Below, piece by piece: positions 1 to 9,005 of a stretch of 20,172 nucleotides of DNA. The DNA is taken from assembly GCA_016713525.1 (NCBI GenBank), contig JADJOZ010000017.1, forward strand, positions 1-20,172. The letters are read 5' to 3'. Source of the DNA: Bacteroidota bacterium. GTDB lineage: Bacteria > Bacteroidota > Bacteroidia > AKYH767-A > OLB10. The notes beneath the pieces were generated by a model. That model saw only the letters and a list, made by a program, of their open reading frames with translations. It was not told where the DNA came from and did not search any database. The first letter of the stretch is position 1. Each line of letters opens with the position of its first letter. A program made the translations under genes and the position numbers.

Positions 1-519
1 AACAAGTGTTTGATCATCAACAAATTTCCTTAACAGAGTTAACTATTGTGATTTTTACAATTCAGAAAACACGAAGTATCAATAGAAAGAGCCAGAAAGG
101 CATATCCACCTGCTGCCAAAACAATGCAAGTTGTAACCGATTTGTTTACCTTTTCCGGACAATTCTTTTGATTACCTCTTTTGCAATTCTTGCTGCTCAT
201 GAGCTAAGGAATGAGAACTAAAGGTACAATTCTTCAAGAACTTTCCAGAGTCACAAAAATAACGGGCTACATATATGTCACAGAGCATCTGAGAGACCTA
301 ACAATTTTTATGGCTTATTCAATGGTTTTTAATTTTCATTTCCTAAAACCAACCTGGTTAAAGGACATTCGAAAAAGCAACCTTTCAGTTTATAAAGATC
401 TTAAGTAACACCTTTTTGTCACAACATTTATAGTAAGTTAAAATAAAACTCACTTTGAAATTGTCGTGTCTTTTAATGGTATTATCATTAATTCACATCA
501 TATTTCCAAAGTACTTTAA
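1..519. other. Unassigned leading region, no supported gene
   Basis: No reading frame here gives a recognisable protein. Short open frames exist on both strands. Plus-strand frames at 6-221 and 211-408 have no family-like composition. A 53-codon minus-strand frame from 200 down to 39 has five cysteines and a hydrophobic middle, but nothing else supports it. Broken genes elsewhere in the window leave recognisable fragments and none is seen here, so this is probably intergenic or the remnant of something too degraded to identify. Confidence 0.4.
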
Positions 520-862
520 ATGGAAAGAAGATCTGAAATCGCTGAGTTTGATAAACCGGCAAATGATAATCATTCATACATTTTTATAGCACCTCGTAGT
601 TTTTTTGATGGGATGTTTGCCTTTCATCGGCTATTGAACTTGAAAATACCCCGCTTGGAAAATCAATTTGTTTTTTGGACTTGGTATTTTTCTAGCTGAT
701 AAGATTGTTTGTACAATTTTTGGGTTATTCTAAAGAATTGTGGCAGGGAAAAGGTTTGAAACAACTGTTCATGTTTTATTTTCATTTCTGTGGACATACT
801 TGAGCATTGTATTTTATGGACTACGATGCAATGGAAACGAATGCCTGCGACAAATTTTTTAA
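520..862 (+). CDS. Small membrane protein, copy 1, frameshifted
   Basis: This is the first copy of a short gene repeated at 2760-3036. An ATG at 520 opens a frame to 699 that begins MERRSEIAEF and runs into the shared segment (NLKIP, then WTWYF). After the shift the frame continues as LADKI, TIFG, a GK-FET stretch and a hydrophobic helix (VHVLFSFLWTYLSIVF). Relative to copy 2 it has extra T bases near 690 and 718 and a changed GGG/AAA run near 750, so it cannot be read straight through. The product would be one transmembrane helix with a basic, aromatic N-terminal part. I do not recognise the family. The upstream 25 codons are not shared with copy 2, so the start is uncertain. Confidence 0.4.
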
Positions 863-1040
863 AAAAATGAGTTTAATGAGACCTAATGCAGTAGCTCCAA
901 AAATCCGACAAATGAAAGTTAAACTTTAATTTTTGTGATTACTACCTGAAGTTTGAATGCGGTAATTCTACAAATCCCCCCCAACCACTGGAAACTATAT
1001 TTAAAGCGTTGATAATGAGCATAGTAATATAAGTAATTTT
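605..1040 (+). repeat. Diverged direct repeat, copy 1
   Basis: This segment aligns collinearly with 2784-3210. Shared landmarks in order are the TGATGGG start, CCGCTTGGAAAATCAA, CTGATAAGATT, TCTAAAGAATT, GGACATACTTGAG, GATTACT-C-TGAAG and CGTTGATAAT. From TGATGGG to CGTTGATAAT is about 400 bp in both copies. The similarity therefore continues well past the small coding frame into the downstream non-coding part. About 190 bp after this repeat, up to 1229, hold nothing I can name. Confidence 0.75.
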
Positions 1041-1229
1041 GTTCCCAAATAATAGGCAGTTTCATTCAGATCTTATATTTTTATCGATGATTAAGTTTTA
1101 GACTGAAAAGTGTTTTCCAGTCAGCATTAGATTACCATGGGTAAAATGGAGATAGAATGTGTCAGCTGACATATAATTGAGATTGAGTGGAGTTGAAAGG
1201 AATATAGCACCAATTATAAAATACAATTA

Positions 1230-1930
1230 ATGAACAGGATTACTATTGTTAATACTGCTTTTACTACTTCAACAGCTTATGCAAAAAGGTGCAAACTAAG
1301 GGAAGAAAAGTTAGCAGTAGAAATCAAAGGATAATGTTAGCCAAAGATCAAATTAACCAATTGAAGGGAAGGTGCATTATTTTTTGACTGAAAAACATGA
1401 AAAATTCAATTGCCGCTTTAAGAAAAATGGGAAAAGAAAAACTTGCAGACAAGTTAGAAAAGAGACAGTCAGATTTTAATTTGAGCATTATTTCTGCTTT
1501 TAATACAAAATTTAAATTTGTCCAACCTATTTTTTCAGTAATGACTCGACAGAAATTAAAGAAAATGATTTTGATAAAGTAATATTTCTGAATAACAGAT
1601 TGCTGAAGATTCTAAGCAATTAAATTTACTGAGCAATATTTTCTTATAGCTGATTTTGCAACCATTGAACAAGACACAGCAAAATACTTTTCATATTATA
1701 GCTTTTGGCCAAGTGCTATCGGAGGTGTAATGAGAATAGCAGTAATTACCATGGCGGGACCAAATATGGGATTGGGAGCTTTAATTGGTGAAGTAAAAAA
1801 TCATTCAGTTGAAACGACCATTCCCTTATTATGTCCAGGACCTTTGACTCACTACCAATAGAACGAAGTCCTGAAAAGCAGAAAGGCTAAATAAGAAATT
1901 ATAAAATTCTATTACAAGAAATACAATTAA
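1230..1930 (+). CDS. Conserved Bacteroidota hypothetical protein, frameshifted
   Basis: Joined across frames, this gives a protein of about 230 residues. The N-terminus MNRITIV plus a leucine-rich stretch (after repair) resembles a signal peptide. It is followed by KDQINQLK, then a continuous block at 1397-1540 (NSIAALRKMGKEKLADKLEK, then QSDFNLSIISAF), then FDKVIFLN, FATIEQDTAKYFSYYSF, GGPNMG, RTFDSLPIERSPEK and a basic tail KKYN ending at 1930. I recall similar proteins, with an EQDTAKYFS-type motif and a GGPNM motif, from many Bacteroidota annotated only as hypothetical. No function is known to me. Breaks lie near 1255, 1370, 1525, 1590, 1715, 1790, 1880 and 1905. The leader suggests an exported protein. 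The pieces are co-directional and consistent in order, which supports one gene. Confidence 0.6.
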
Positions 1931-2053
1931 ACAAAGGTAACAGTAATTAATATATATTGGCGTTACGAATTTGTGGGCAAGTAGTGGGAGAATTTTCTGC
2001 AGCTAAAAAGGGCCCACCAATGTTAGTTCAAGTTTAAAATTAAAGATGAACAA

Positions 2054-2627
2054 ATGAGAAAACTTGTAATGTGGAACGTTGTTGTACCCTTGACGGTTAT
2101 TTGAAGGAAGCCAAAATTGGGATTTATCATTCTGGCAATGCTGTTTGGGGACAGGAACTTGAAAAATTAAGCCTGGAACAATTAAATGCGGCTGACTACC
2201 TCTTCATCTGGACGAGTGACTTATGAAGGGCATGGCTGCTTATTGGACCCAGGCTGAAACAGGAATCTGCGGAAGGCGATGTTGCCAAACTGATGAATAG
2301 CTACCCAAACTTGTTATTTCAAAGACATTGAAAACAGCTGATGGAAAAAACACTACAATTATAAGTGGAAATGCTTCTGAAGAAATTCCCAAAATTGAAA
2401 GCCGTGGAAGGGAAAGATATTATATGTTTTCGGAAGTGCGTACCTTTCAGAGACTTCATTAGGACAATATATTTGATGAATATCGCCTTTGTATTGCGCC
2501 TGTTCTATTAGGAGCGGGACGGCCTCTTTTCAAACAAGGAATTGAATCAAAAAACTTAAATCTGCTATCAACTCAGCAGTTATCGACCGGAGGTGTTGTT
2601 TTGAGATATGTAAAGAAGGACGAATAG
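2054..2627 (+). CDS. Dihydrofolate reductase family protein (RibD C-terminal domain), frameshifted
   Basis: The repaired product is about 190 residues and spans the RibD_C/DHFR-like domain of the YwjB/YyaP type. These are presumed cytoplasmic NAD(P)H-dependent oxidoreductases of unknown substrate. Visible motifs in order are the N-terminal strand MRKLVMWNVVTLDGYFEG, the LFGRVTYEGMAAYW segment typical of the family (with two indels), LVISKTLKTA, the nucleotide-binding-type VFGSAYLSE, and DEYRLCIAPVLLGAGRPLF near the C-terminus. The last 50 codons, from about 2478, read in one frame to the TAG at 2625. Breaks lie near 2085, 2110, 2140, 2215, 2255, 2300, 2345, 2400 and 2465. ATG 2054 is chosen because the family begins with exactly this strand. 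It sits between the two copies of the direct repeat. Confidence 0.85.
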
Positions 2628-2759
2628 AAACTTCAAAAAATCCGACAGTCACAGCTGGCTTTTTTGAAATAAATCTTAGAAAATTGTGAATAATATATTT
2701 TAGTACTGGTTTTATACAATTAGAACGTTTTGAGAATTATTATTTTTAAGCCATATATT

Positions 2760-3036
2760 ATGAAAGGCACACTCATTGTTTTGTTGATGGGTTTACTTCA
2801 CTTTTCATCGGCTAATGAACTTGAAAATCCCCGCTTGGAAAATCAATTTGTCATGGACTTGGTATTTTCTGGCTGATAAGATTTTTTATACAATTTTCGG
2901 ATATTCTAAAGAATTATGGCAGGGTAAAGTGTTTGAAACATCTGTTCATGTTTTGTTTTCCATCCTATGGACATACTTGAGTATTGTATTTCTATGGACT
3001 TTGCGATGCAATGAAAGCTTTGACGACAATAGATAA
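2760..3036 (+). CDS. Small membrane protein, copy 2
   Basis: This is the better preserved copy of the gene at 520-862. From ATG 2815 it reads 73 codons without a break: NLKIPAWKINLSWTWYFLAD, KIFYTIFGYSKELWQGK, then a probable transmembrane helix (VHVLFSILWTYLSIVFLW) and a short polar tail. An upstream ATG at 2760 in another frame opens MKGTLIVLLMGLLHFSSA, which looks like a signal peptide or first membrane helix. The true gene may run from 2760 with one frameshift near 2805, giving about 90 residues with two hydrophobic segments. I do not recognise the family. The strong matches between copies across the coding part suggest it was once functional in both places. Confidence 0.5.
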
Positions 3037-3210
3037 TTAAGAGAAGGAATTTAATACGGATCAATCCAATAGCATCTCCAAAACTACTACCATGGTGTCA
3101 AACTCTTCAAATGTTATTGATTACTTCTTGAAGCTTTATTCTTGATAAATAAATATCTTGTACTCTCGGCTAATTTTTAACACGTTGATAATTACATAGG
3201 TAAAAGTAAG
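2784..3210 (+). repeat. Diverged direct repeat, copy 2
   Basis: Partner of 605-1040 in the same orientation about 2.18 kb away, with the same spacing between landmarks. The non-coding stretch from 3037 to 3417 (about 380 bp) holds the repeat tail and then AT-rich sequence in which I see no gene. Confidence 0.75.
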
Positions 3211-3417
3211 AGTATAATAAATTTCGATGCCTCCAATTGAATCTGTAAGATATTGATATTTAATACCATATCATCCTATGAAATTAAAGTTTCACGCATC
3301 CGGCTGGTTTATTGATGAGGTATTTTCAATAGGAATTTAGCATTGGTAGCAGGGGAAGAGATTAAATTATTTTTCTTTCCAACAAATTTTCTTATAAATT
3401 TATCAAAATTTAATTTT

Positions 3418-6206
3418 ATGATGAAAAAAGATAATTATTTGCTTGTGTTACAGAGTGTTTTATTTAGTACAAACGGGGTTTTAATTTGTAAATATCCCTG
3501 ATGTAAATTTCCGATCATGGTTAAATAACAATGGTTGTGCTTCGTGTATGAGTGGGAACATGATGGATACTACATGCTCCCTTATTGTTAATGCCACAAA
3601 AGTAAATTGTCAACAAAGCAATATAACGGATATTACCGGAATACAATATTTCGATAACCTGGATACATTAATTTGCGGCAATCAGAATTTAACTTTTTTA
3701 CCGCCAATTCATGCTTCATTGCTTTTACTAAATGCGAATAGCTGCAACGACCTTGCATCGATTGCTAATTTTCCCACATCTCTGTTGTCTATCGATATAA
3801 ATCTAAGTACTAATATTGTTGATCTGACATCACTACCTTCATTACCGGCCGGACTTTTACGTCTTAGTGTTAATGGTTGTAAGCTTCAAGCTCTACCAAC
3901 ATTGCCATCTACATTAACTTATTTATCTTGTTCACTTAATCATCTCTACACTCTTCCAGCCTTGCCAGCAGGTTAAACAGATCTTGACTGCGTATCCGAT
4001 TCATTAACAAGTCTACCAACATTACCATCAACGCTTACTTATCTGAATTGTGGATTTAATCAACTCACAAATTTACCATCACTCCCACCAAATTTAAGTT
4101 CGTTATACTGTTATCAAAACCAACTTACATTTCTTCCATCGCTTCCATCCACAATAACATACTTGAACATTGGTTGGAATTCCATTAGTAACCTTCCTAA
4201 TGTTCCGTCAAGTCTTTATAGTTTTGATTGCCGTTACAATAATTTTACTTACCTGCCTGCTTTGCCAAATACCTTATCTATATTAAATTGCAGCAATAAT
4301 CAATTAACAGCTCTGCCGCCTTATTCTCATACCTGAATGAACTTTATTGTGATAATAACCTGTTGACTTCTTTAGCTACAGGTATTCCCAATCTACTTGA
4401 TGTATTATCGTGTAGTGGAAACCAACTCACGACAATTCCTACTTTGAATTCGGGATTACTTTCTTTTGATTGTTCGAAAAATCCACTTACTGCTTACCCG
4501 GCATTACCTGCTGGATTATCAACTTTTTACTGTGACTCCGTAATGTTGTCGAATCTCCCTGCAATACCTTCTTCAGTTGATAATATTTCATGCAAATATA
4601 GCGCTGTCAATTCATTGCCGGATCTGCCTGACACATTAAACTTCTTTAATATATCATATACTCCGTTAACATGCCTTCCATATATTGAAAAAATATCTAA
4701 TCTCCAGTGGACAGGCACGAATCTTTCCTGTCTTTCCTAACATAGTTCAGATTCAGAGTTCCACACCGTCTGTAACATCTCTCAGCTTGTGTCAACCATC
4801 CGGAAATTGTCCTACTTATTGGAATATTACCGGTAATGTCTTTAAAGATGATAATGCTAATTGTGTGAATGACGTGAGTGAGGATGAGCTTAAGATTATA
4901 CCGGTGAAACTTGATTCAGCTGGTATTTTTGTTCAGGAATTTTTGACCAATTATTCGGGGGATTTTTCTTTCCGGGCGGGATTTGGAAATTATACTGTAA
5001 GGATTGATACAACGTTTTTACCTTTTAATGTAATTTGCCCGTTATCCTTCAGCCATTCAACCACACTTTCAGCTGCTAATCCATTTGACAGTCTTGTTGA
5101 TTTTGCAATGCAATGCAAACCCGGATTTGATCTCGAAGCTAAAGTATTGCACCAAATGGACTTGTACGACCTGGTGCTTTGCGAACACTTTATTCTCACG
5201 CAGGGTTTTACATCTTCAAATTATGGCACAAACTGCGTTTCTACTGCTACTGGAGGTACTGTAAAGACTATATTAAGCGGTCCCGTTAGTTATCTTTCAC
5301 CTGCAGCGGGTGCAGTAGCTCCTACTTTTATTTCAGGAGATACCATTACATGGAACGTTGCTGATTTTACACTTTCCAATCCGAATGCTGATTTTAATGT
5401 TAACATATTAGTAAGCACAACGGCCAATATAGGTGATACAGTTTGCGTCCAGTTAGATGTAGCTCCTGCAGTCGATAATAATCCAACTAATAATACTCTT
5501 TCAACCTGTTTCCCCATAGTGAATTCCTTTGATCCAAACTCGAAATACATGACTCCTTCAGGTGCAGTAGATACAGCTCAGCAATGGTTCAACTTTACAG
5601 TTTATTTTCAAAATGTCGGCAATGGTCCGGCAGAAGATATTTACATTCTTGATTCTTTGAGCAGTAACCTTGATGCTTCATCATTAGTTTTTCTATCGTC
5701 GAGTCACCAGGTAATTACGCAATTACTTACTGGAAATGTACTTCGTTTTAATTATCCTGATATAAATCTGCCTGATAGTGTTAACGATGAACCTGGAAGT
5801 CATGGATATGTACAATTTAAATTGAGATAAAGCTGGATTGCCGGTGGGTACCGTCATCAGCAGCAAGGCTCATATTTATTTGGATTTTAATCCGGCAATA
5901 ATCACAAATACTGTTTCGGCAACTCTAACTCTTCCTGTAGGATTAAATGAAATCGAAACTGATAACTCAATACTTATATTTCCACATCCATCTGAAGGTG
6001 ATTTTAATATTTTCTTTAGTAATAACATACAATATGGTACTATTGAGATATTAAACATATTTGGAGAAATTATTTTTTCAGGAAATATTTTTAATACAAC
6101 TGAAACACATATTAATCTCAAAAATGTTTCTGGGGGCATATATTTTATCAGAGTTTATGACGGAGAAAAATATAGTTGCAAAAAAGTAATTCTAGGCCAG
6201 AAATGA
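3418..6206 (+). CDS. LPX-type leucine-rich-repeat protein with T9SS type A sorting domain, frameshifted
   Basis: The repaired gene encodes about 930 residues. ATG 3418 starts a basic, hydrophobic leader. After a frameshift near 3480 comes FVNIPDVNFRSWL, a usual opening of Bacteroidota LRR surface proteins. About 17 repeats of 20-21 residues follow (pattern LxxLxCxxNxLTxLPxLPxx), like the LPX repeats of YopM/IpaH proteins, to about 4735. Next come a Cys-containing linker, a carboxypeptidase-like segment (GNVFKDDNANC) and a DUF11/DUF7619-type region with FDPNSKYMTPSG, FTVYFQNVGNGPAEDIYILD, GSHGYVQFK and AHIYLDFNPAIITNT. The C-terminus (FPHPSEGDFNI, then GIYFIRVYDGE and KKVILGQK) is a type A sorting domain for export and surface attachment. 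Breaks: about 3480, an in-frame TAA at 3974 (TTA to TAA fits the repeat), about 4322, about 4732 and about 5828. The role is probably adhesion or ligand binding. Confidence 0.88.
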
Positions 6207-6226
6207 ATATACTAGGTTGTAAGTAG

Positions 6227-6250
6227 TAGAGCAGCTAGTTTAAAGCTCTA
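6227..6250 (+). terminator. Possible hairpin after the LRR gene
   Basis: TAGAGC (6227-6232) and GCTCTA (6245-6250) form a 6 bp stem around a 12-base loop, about 20 bp after the stop of the LRR gene. There is no T-run after it, so a terminator role is only suggested by position. Confidence 0.2.
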
Positions 6251-6286
6251 TACATGCTTCTCATGAATTACTTGTAAAAGTTAGAT

Positions 6287-6574
6287 TTGAAGCATCAAAA
6301 ACCGATTTTATATCTAAATGAATCATTTTTTTTCAAAATAGCATTCAAAACATACAAATATTTATCGATTGTATTTGCAGTATTGTTTTGGATTTATGCG
6401 ATTTATGATGACTATGTTTTTATTGAGAAGTATGGATTAAAATTGGATTCTTTAGGGCTTTGGTTTGTTTGGTATTTAGTTTATTTTATGGCATTTACTT
6501 TATACTTTTGGGTGATCAGTTCGCTATTAATATTTATTTATCATAAATTAGTTAAACGTACAAAAGTTAGTTAA
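6287..6574 (+). CDS. Small integral membrane protein
   Basis: An unbroken 95-residue frame with very hydrophobic, aromatic composition. One membrane helix lies at about residues 25-40 and a long hydrophobic stretch at about 56-85 could be one or two helices. A charged segment (DDYVFIEKYGLKLD) sits between them and a basic tail (HKLVKRTKVS) follows, suggesting a cytoplasmic C-terminus. The only start in this frame is TTG at 6287. An in-frame ATG at 6263 is cut off by a TAA at 6275, so the true start may be there if that stop is an error. It ends 5 bp before the lipoprotein gene at 6580, so the two are probably cotranscribed. I do not recognise a family. Confidence 0.6.
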   Translation: MKHQKPILYLNESFFFKIAFKTYKYLSIVFAVLFWIYAIYDDYVFIEKYGLKLDSLGLWFVWYLVYFMAFTLYFWVISSLLIFIYHKLVKRTKVS

Positions 6575-6579
6575 GCAAC

Positions 6580-7216
6580 ATGAAAAATGTATTTTGCATA
6601 GTTGTTTTTCTTGTGGCCAGTCTTTCTGGTTGTGAGCCTCCCGTGACTTTTACTGATCCACAGCCTCTTGACACAGAGAATTTGACAAAATTCCCCAAAC
6701 GGTTACAGGGTCAATATTTTAATCTAGATGACAATTCAATTCTGATAATTGACGAAGCATTAATACAAAAGAAATATGATTTTGAGGAAAAAGTTCACAT
6801 TAATCAGCTTGACAACTCCTCGAAAATATTGGGTGATACGATTATTGACTTAGAGACGCACGAAAAAGATAATATACATCCGAGATGGGGACAGTCTGAT
6901 CACACATATTAATTATACTGATACCTTGTTTAAAATTGACAACAAGAATGTTATCAGAAAATGGAAGGGATACTATTTCTTAAGTACTTGTTATGACGAA
7001 TCAAGTTGGGAAGTCAAAAAAGTTCAGTTTTCAAAGGGACAACTGTTTTTGAGCAATATCTCAAGCGAACTTGAAATGGAGAATCTCAAAGAAATGGCAG
7101 AGATGCCTGATGATACAATCCCTCCATTTAAAATAGCAGCTACGAAAAAATCGTTTAAAAAATTTGTCAAGAACAATGGATTTGCTGATGTCCAAATTTT
7201 TGTAAAACAGAATTAG
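6580..7216 (+). CDS. Bacteroidota lipoprotein of unknown function, one frameshift
   Basis: The first frame (6580-6912) begins with a lipoprotein signal, MKNVFCIVVFLVASLSGC, with the lipidated cysteine at residue 18. It continues through FPKRLQGQYFNLDDNSILII. The second frame (6926-7216) continues as a single polypeptide. One frameshift near 6880 restores RDGDSLITHINYTDTLFKID and joins them into about 212 residues. Later features are KWKGYYFLSTCYDESSWEVK and a basic C-terminal half (KKSFKKFVKNNGF). The alternation of short hydrophobic strands with turns suggests a beta-rich periplasmic domain. I recall similar hypothetical lipoproteins in Bacteroidota but no function. Likely cotranscribed with the membrane protein 5 bp upstream. 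Confidence 0.75.
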
Positions 7217-7253
7217 AATTATGCTCAGGAAAATAATTATTTAACCACATGTC

Positions 7254-8786
7254 ATGAAAACTATACTTATTAATATTTTATTGATTTTTCTTTTCCAAAG
7301 TTTGTCAGCGCAAGTGACATTTCAGAAAGTGTATGGTGGATTATGTTGTGAATGGGGAGGGGCTGTTCAGCAAACTACAGATGGCGGCTATATTATTGGT
7401 GGCACAAATGAGGGTCCTGATATGTATTTAGTCAGGGTTGATTTCAATGGCGATTTATTATGGTCGAAGAGTTATGGAGGAACAGGTTATGACTTTGGGA
7501 ACTCTGTCAGACAAACTACAGATGGAGGTTTTATTATTGTAGGAACGACTACGAGTTTTGGTTCGGGCAATAATGATGTTTATGCGGTTAAAACGGATGG
7601 AAATGGTGATACGCTCTGGTCAAAAACCTATGGTGGAATCGGTAATGATGAAGGTTATTCTGTTTATCAAACAACAGATGGAGGATTTATTATTGCAGGA
7701 AGAACGAATAGTTTTGGATCGTACGATGTCTTTTTAATCAGAACAGATACAAATGGTAATTCGTTGTGGAATAAAACTTATGGAGGATCATTAGGAGATA
7801 AAGGCTCTTTAGTTCAGCAAACATCAGATGGAGGCTACGTTATAGTTGGGGAAACTTCCAGTTTCGGTACCGGGGCTAACGATGTTTACTTAATCAAAGT
7901 TGATTCAATCGGTAATATTAACTGGTCAAGAACTTATGGCGAAGCATTTGATGAGCGTGGCTATTCGGTGCAACAAACTTTGGATGGAGGATACATTATT
8001 GTTGGAGAGACTCAGAACGGATCTTCTGTTTACTTAGTAAAAACCGAAGCTAATGGAAACGCATTGTGGTCAAAGATCTATGGCACTGTAGATGATGATA
8101 ATGGTTATTCGGTACAACAAACTTCGGATGGGGGATATATTATTGGAGGAACCATCATCAGTTTTGGCGCACCTAATTCGGAGGCATATTTAATCAAGAC
8201 AAATAGCACAGGAGATACCCTATGGACCAAAACATTTGGCGGAACCGGGTATGATGCATTTTCGGCAGTTGAAGAAACAACCGACGGGGGCGTTGTTTTG
8301 ACAGGATCTATGGGGAGTTTCGGGAGCTCCTATAATGTTTATTTATTCAAAACGGATGTCAATGGGAATAGTGGATGTAACGAAAGTAGCACACAAACTA
8401 ATGTAACTATTCCTGGAACAATTGTAACCAGTCCGGCGACAACAACGATTTCTCCTGGTTCGTTTGATTCTTCGCCGGCTACAGTTATAATTAGCGGAGG
8501 AGCAGACAGTACTTTATGTTCCACAGTAGGTTAGTGAAATGAATTTGCAACGAATGATACATTAGTTGCATTTCCAAGTCCATTTTCTACTGAACTGCAT
8601 ATCAAAACAAGAAATAGAACGAGTTCTGAAATTATAATTTATGATATTGGGTCAAGAAAACTATTGCAACAGAAATTTATTGGGGAGATTTCAATAAAGA
8701 CAGATCAATTTGCGAGTGGTTTGTATATTTACAGGGTGCAATACCAAAGTGGATTGATCAGGAATGGAAAAATTGTGAAAAACTGA
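7254..8786 (+). CDS. Seven-repeat propeller-like secreted protein with T9SS sorting domain, in-frame stops before the tail
   Basis: From ATG 7254 the frame is open for 426 codons. A signal peptide (MKTILINILLIFLFQSLSAQ) precedes seven repeats of about 45-52 residues with the pattern YGGxGxDxGxSVQQTxDGGYIIxGxTxSFGxxxxDVYLIKTDxNGxxLWSKTYGG. Seven such repeats would suit a seven-bladed beta-propeller. A Thr/Ser/Pro-rich linker (VTIPGTIVTSPATTTIS) follows. After two adjacent in-frame stops, TAG TGA at 8532-8537, the same frame continues with FATNDTLVAFPSPFSTELHI, EIIIYDIGSRKLL and GLYIYRVQYQSG to TGA 8784. That is a type A T9SS sorting domain. The whole gene would encode about 510 residues. Without readthrough, the product would lack its sorting tail. 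It is one of the cleanest long frames in the window. Confidence 0.88.
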
Positions 8787-8792
8787 AACATT

Positions 8793-8829
8793 GTTGGTGG
8801 TGTTTATTATCGAAATAAATTGCCACAAC
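8793..8829 (+). terminator. Probable intrinsic terminator hairpin
   Basis: Seven bases after the stop at 8784-8786 there is a hairpin. GTTGGTGG (8793-8800) pairs with CCACAAC (8823-8829) with one bulged base, and TTTATT (8803-8808) pairs with AATAAA (8814-8819) around loop ATCGA. A T-rich stretch (TTTCTTTT) follows about 5 bp later. Position and structure fit a terminator for the propeller gene. Confidence 0.5.
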
Positions 8830-9005
8830 CACTTTCTTTTAAAAGCATAGTTTATTAATTGTATGAATGTTTCGGAGCAATTTGGAATGTAAAAGAAGAA
8901 GCAGTATCTTTAATATTAAATACCTGACCGAGATTATTTTACTTCAGATTAAAGACTCGAAACTTTAATCAGACCCAAATTTATCATACTGTCCGTTATA
9001 CATAA
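8830..9005. other. Short AT-rich intergenic region
   Basis: No gene is visible between the hairpin and the start of the barrel gene. It presumably holds the promoter of the next gene, but I see no clear TTTG / TAnnTTTG pair. Confidence 0.4.

Noticed and set aside
39..200. Minus-strand 53-codon frame with five cysteines
   Set aside because: Short, no recognisable motif, and the plus strand is open in the same place; not enough to call a gene.
6..408. Plus-strand frames at 6-221 and 211-408
   Set aside because: Composition does not look coding and no family resemblance is visible.
2632..2664. A-run and T-run flanking a possible stem after the DHFR-like gene as a terminator
   Set aside because: AAAAAA and TTTTTT can pair, but the inside matches only two more bases with a mismatch; too weak to call.
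4310..4740. Programmed ribosomal frameshifting in the LRR gene
   Set aside because: The breaks lack a consistent slippery heptamer plus downstream structure, and similar breaks occur in nearly every gene of the window.
4990..5550. Minus-strand frames at 4990-5199 and 5290-5550
   Set aside because: Both are shadows of the clean plus-strand DUF11/DUF7619-type region of the LRR protein.
7254..8534. Repeat array as a CRISPR or DNA satellite
   Set aside because: The periodicity is about 150 bp, codes for a clean propeller-like protein and has no conserved repeat/variable spacer structure.
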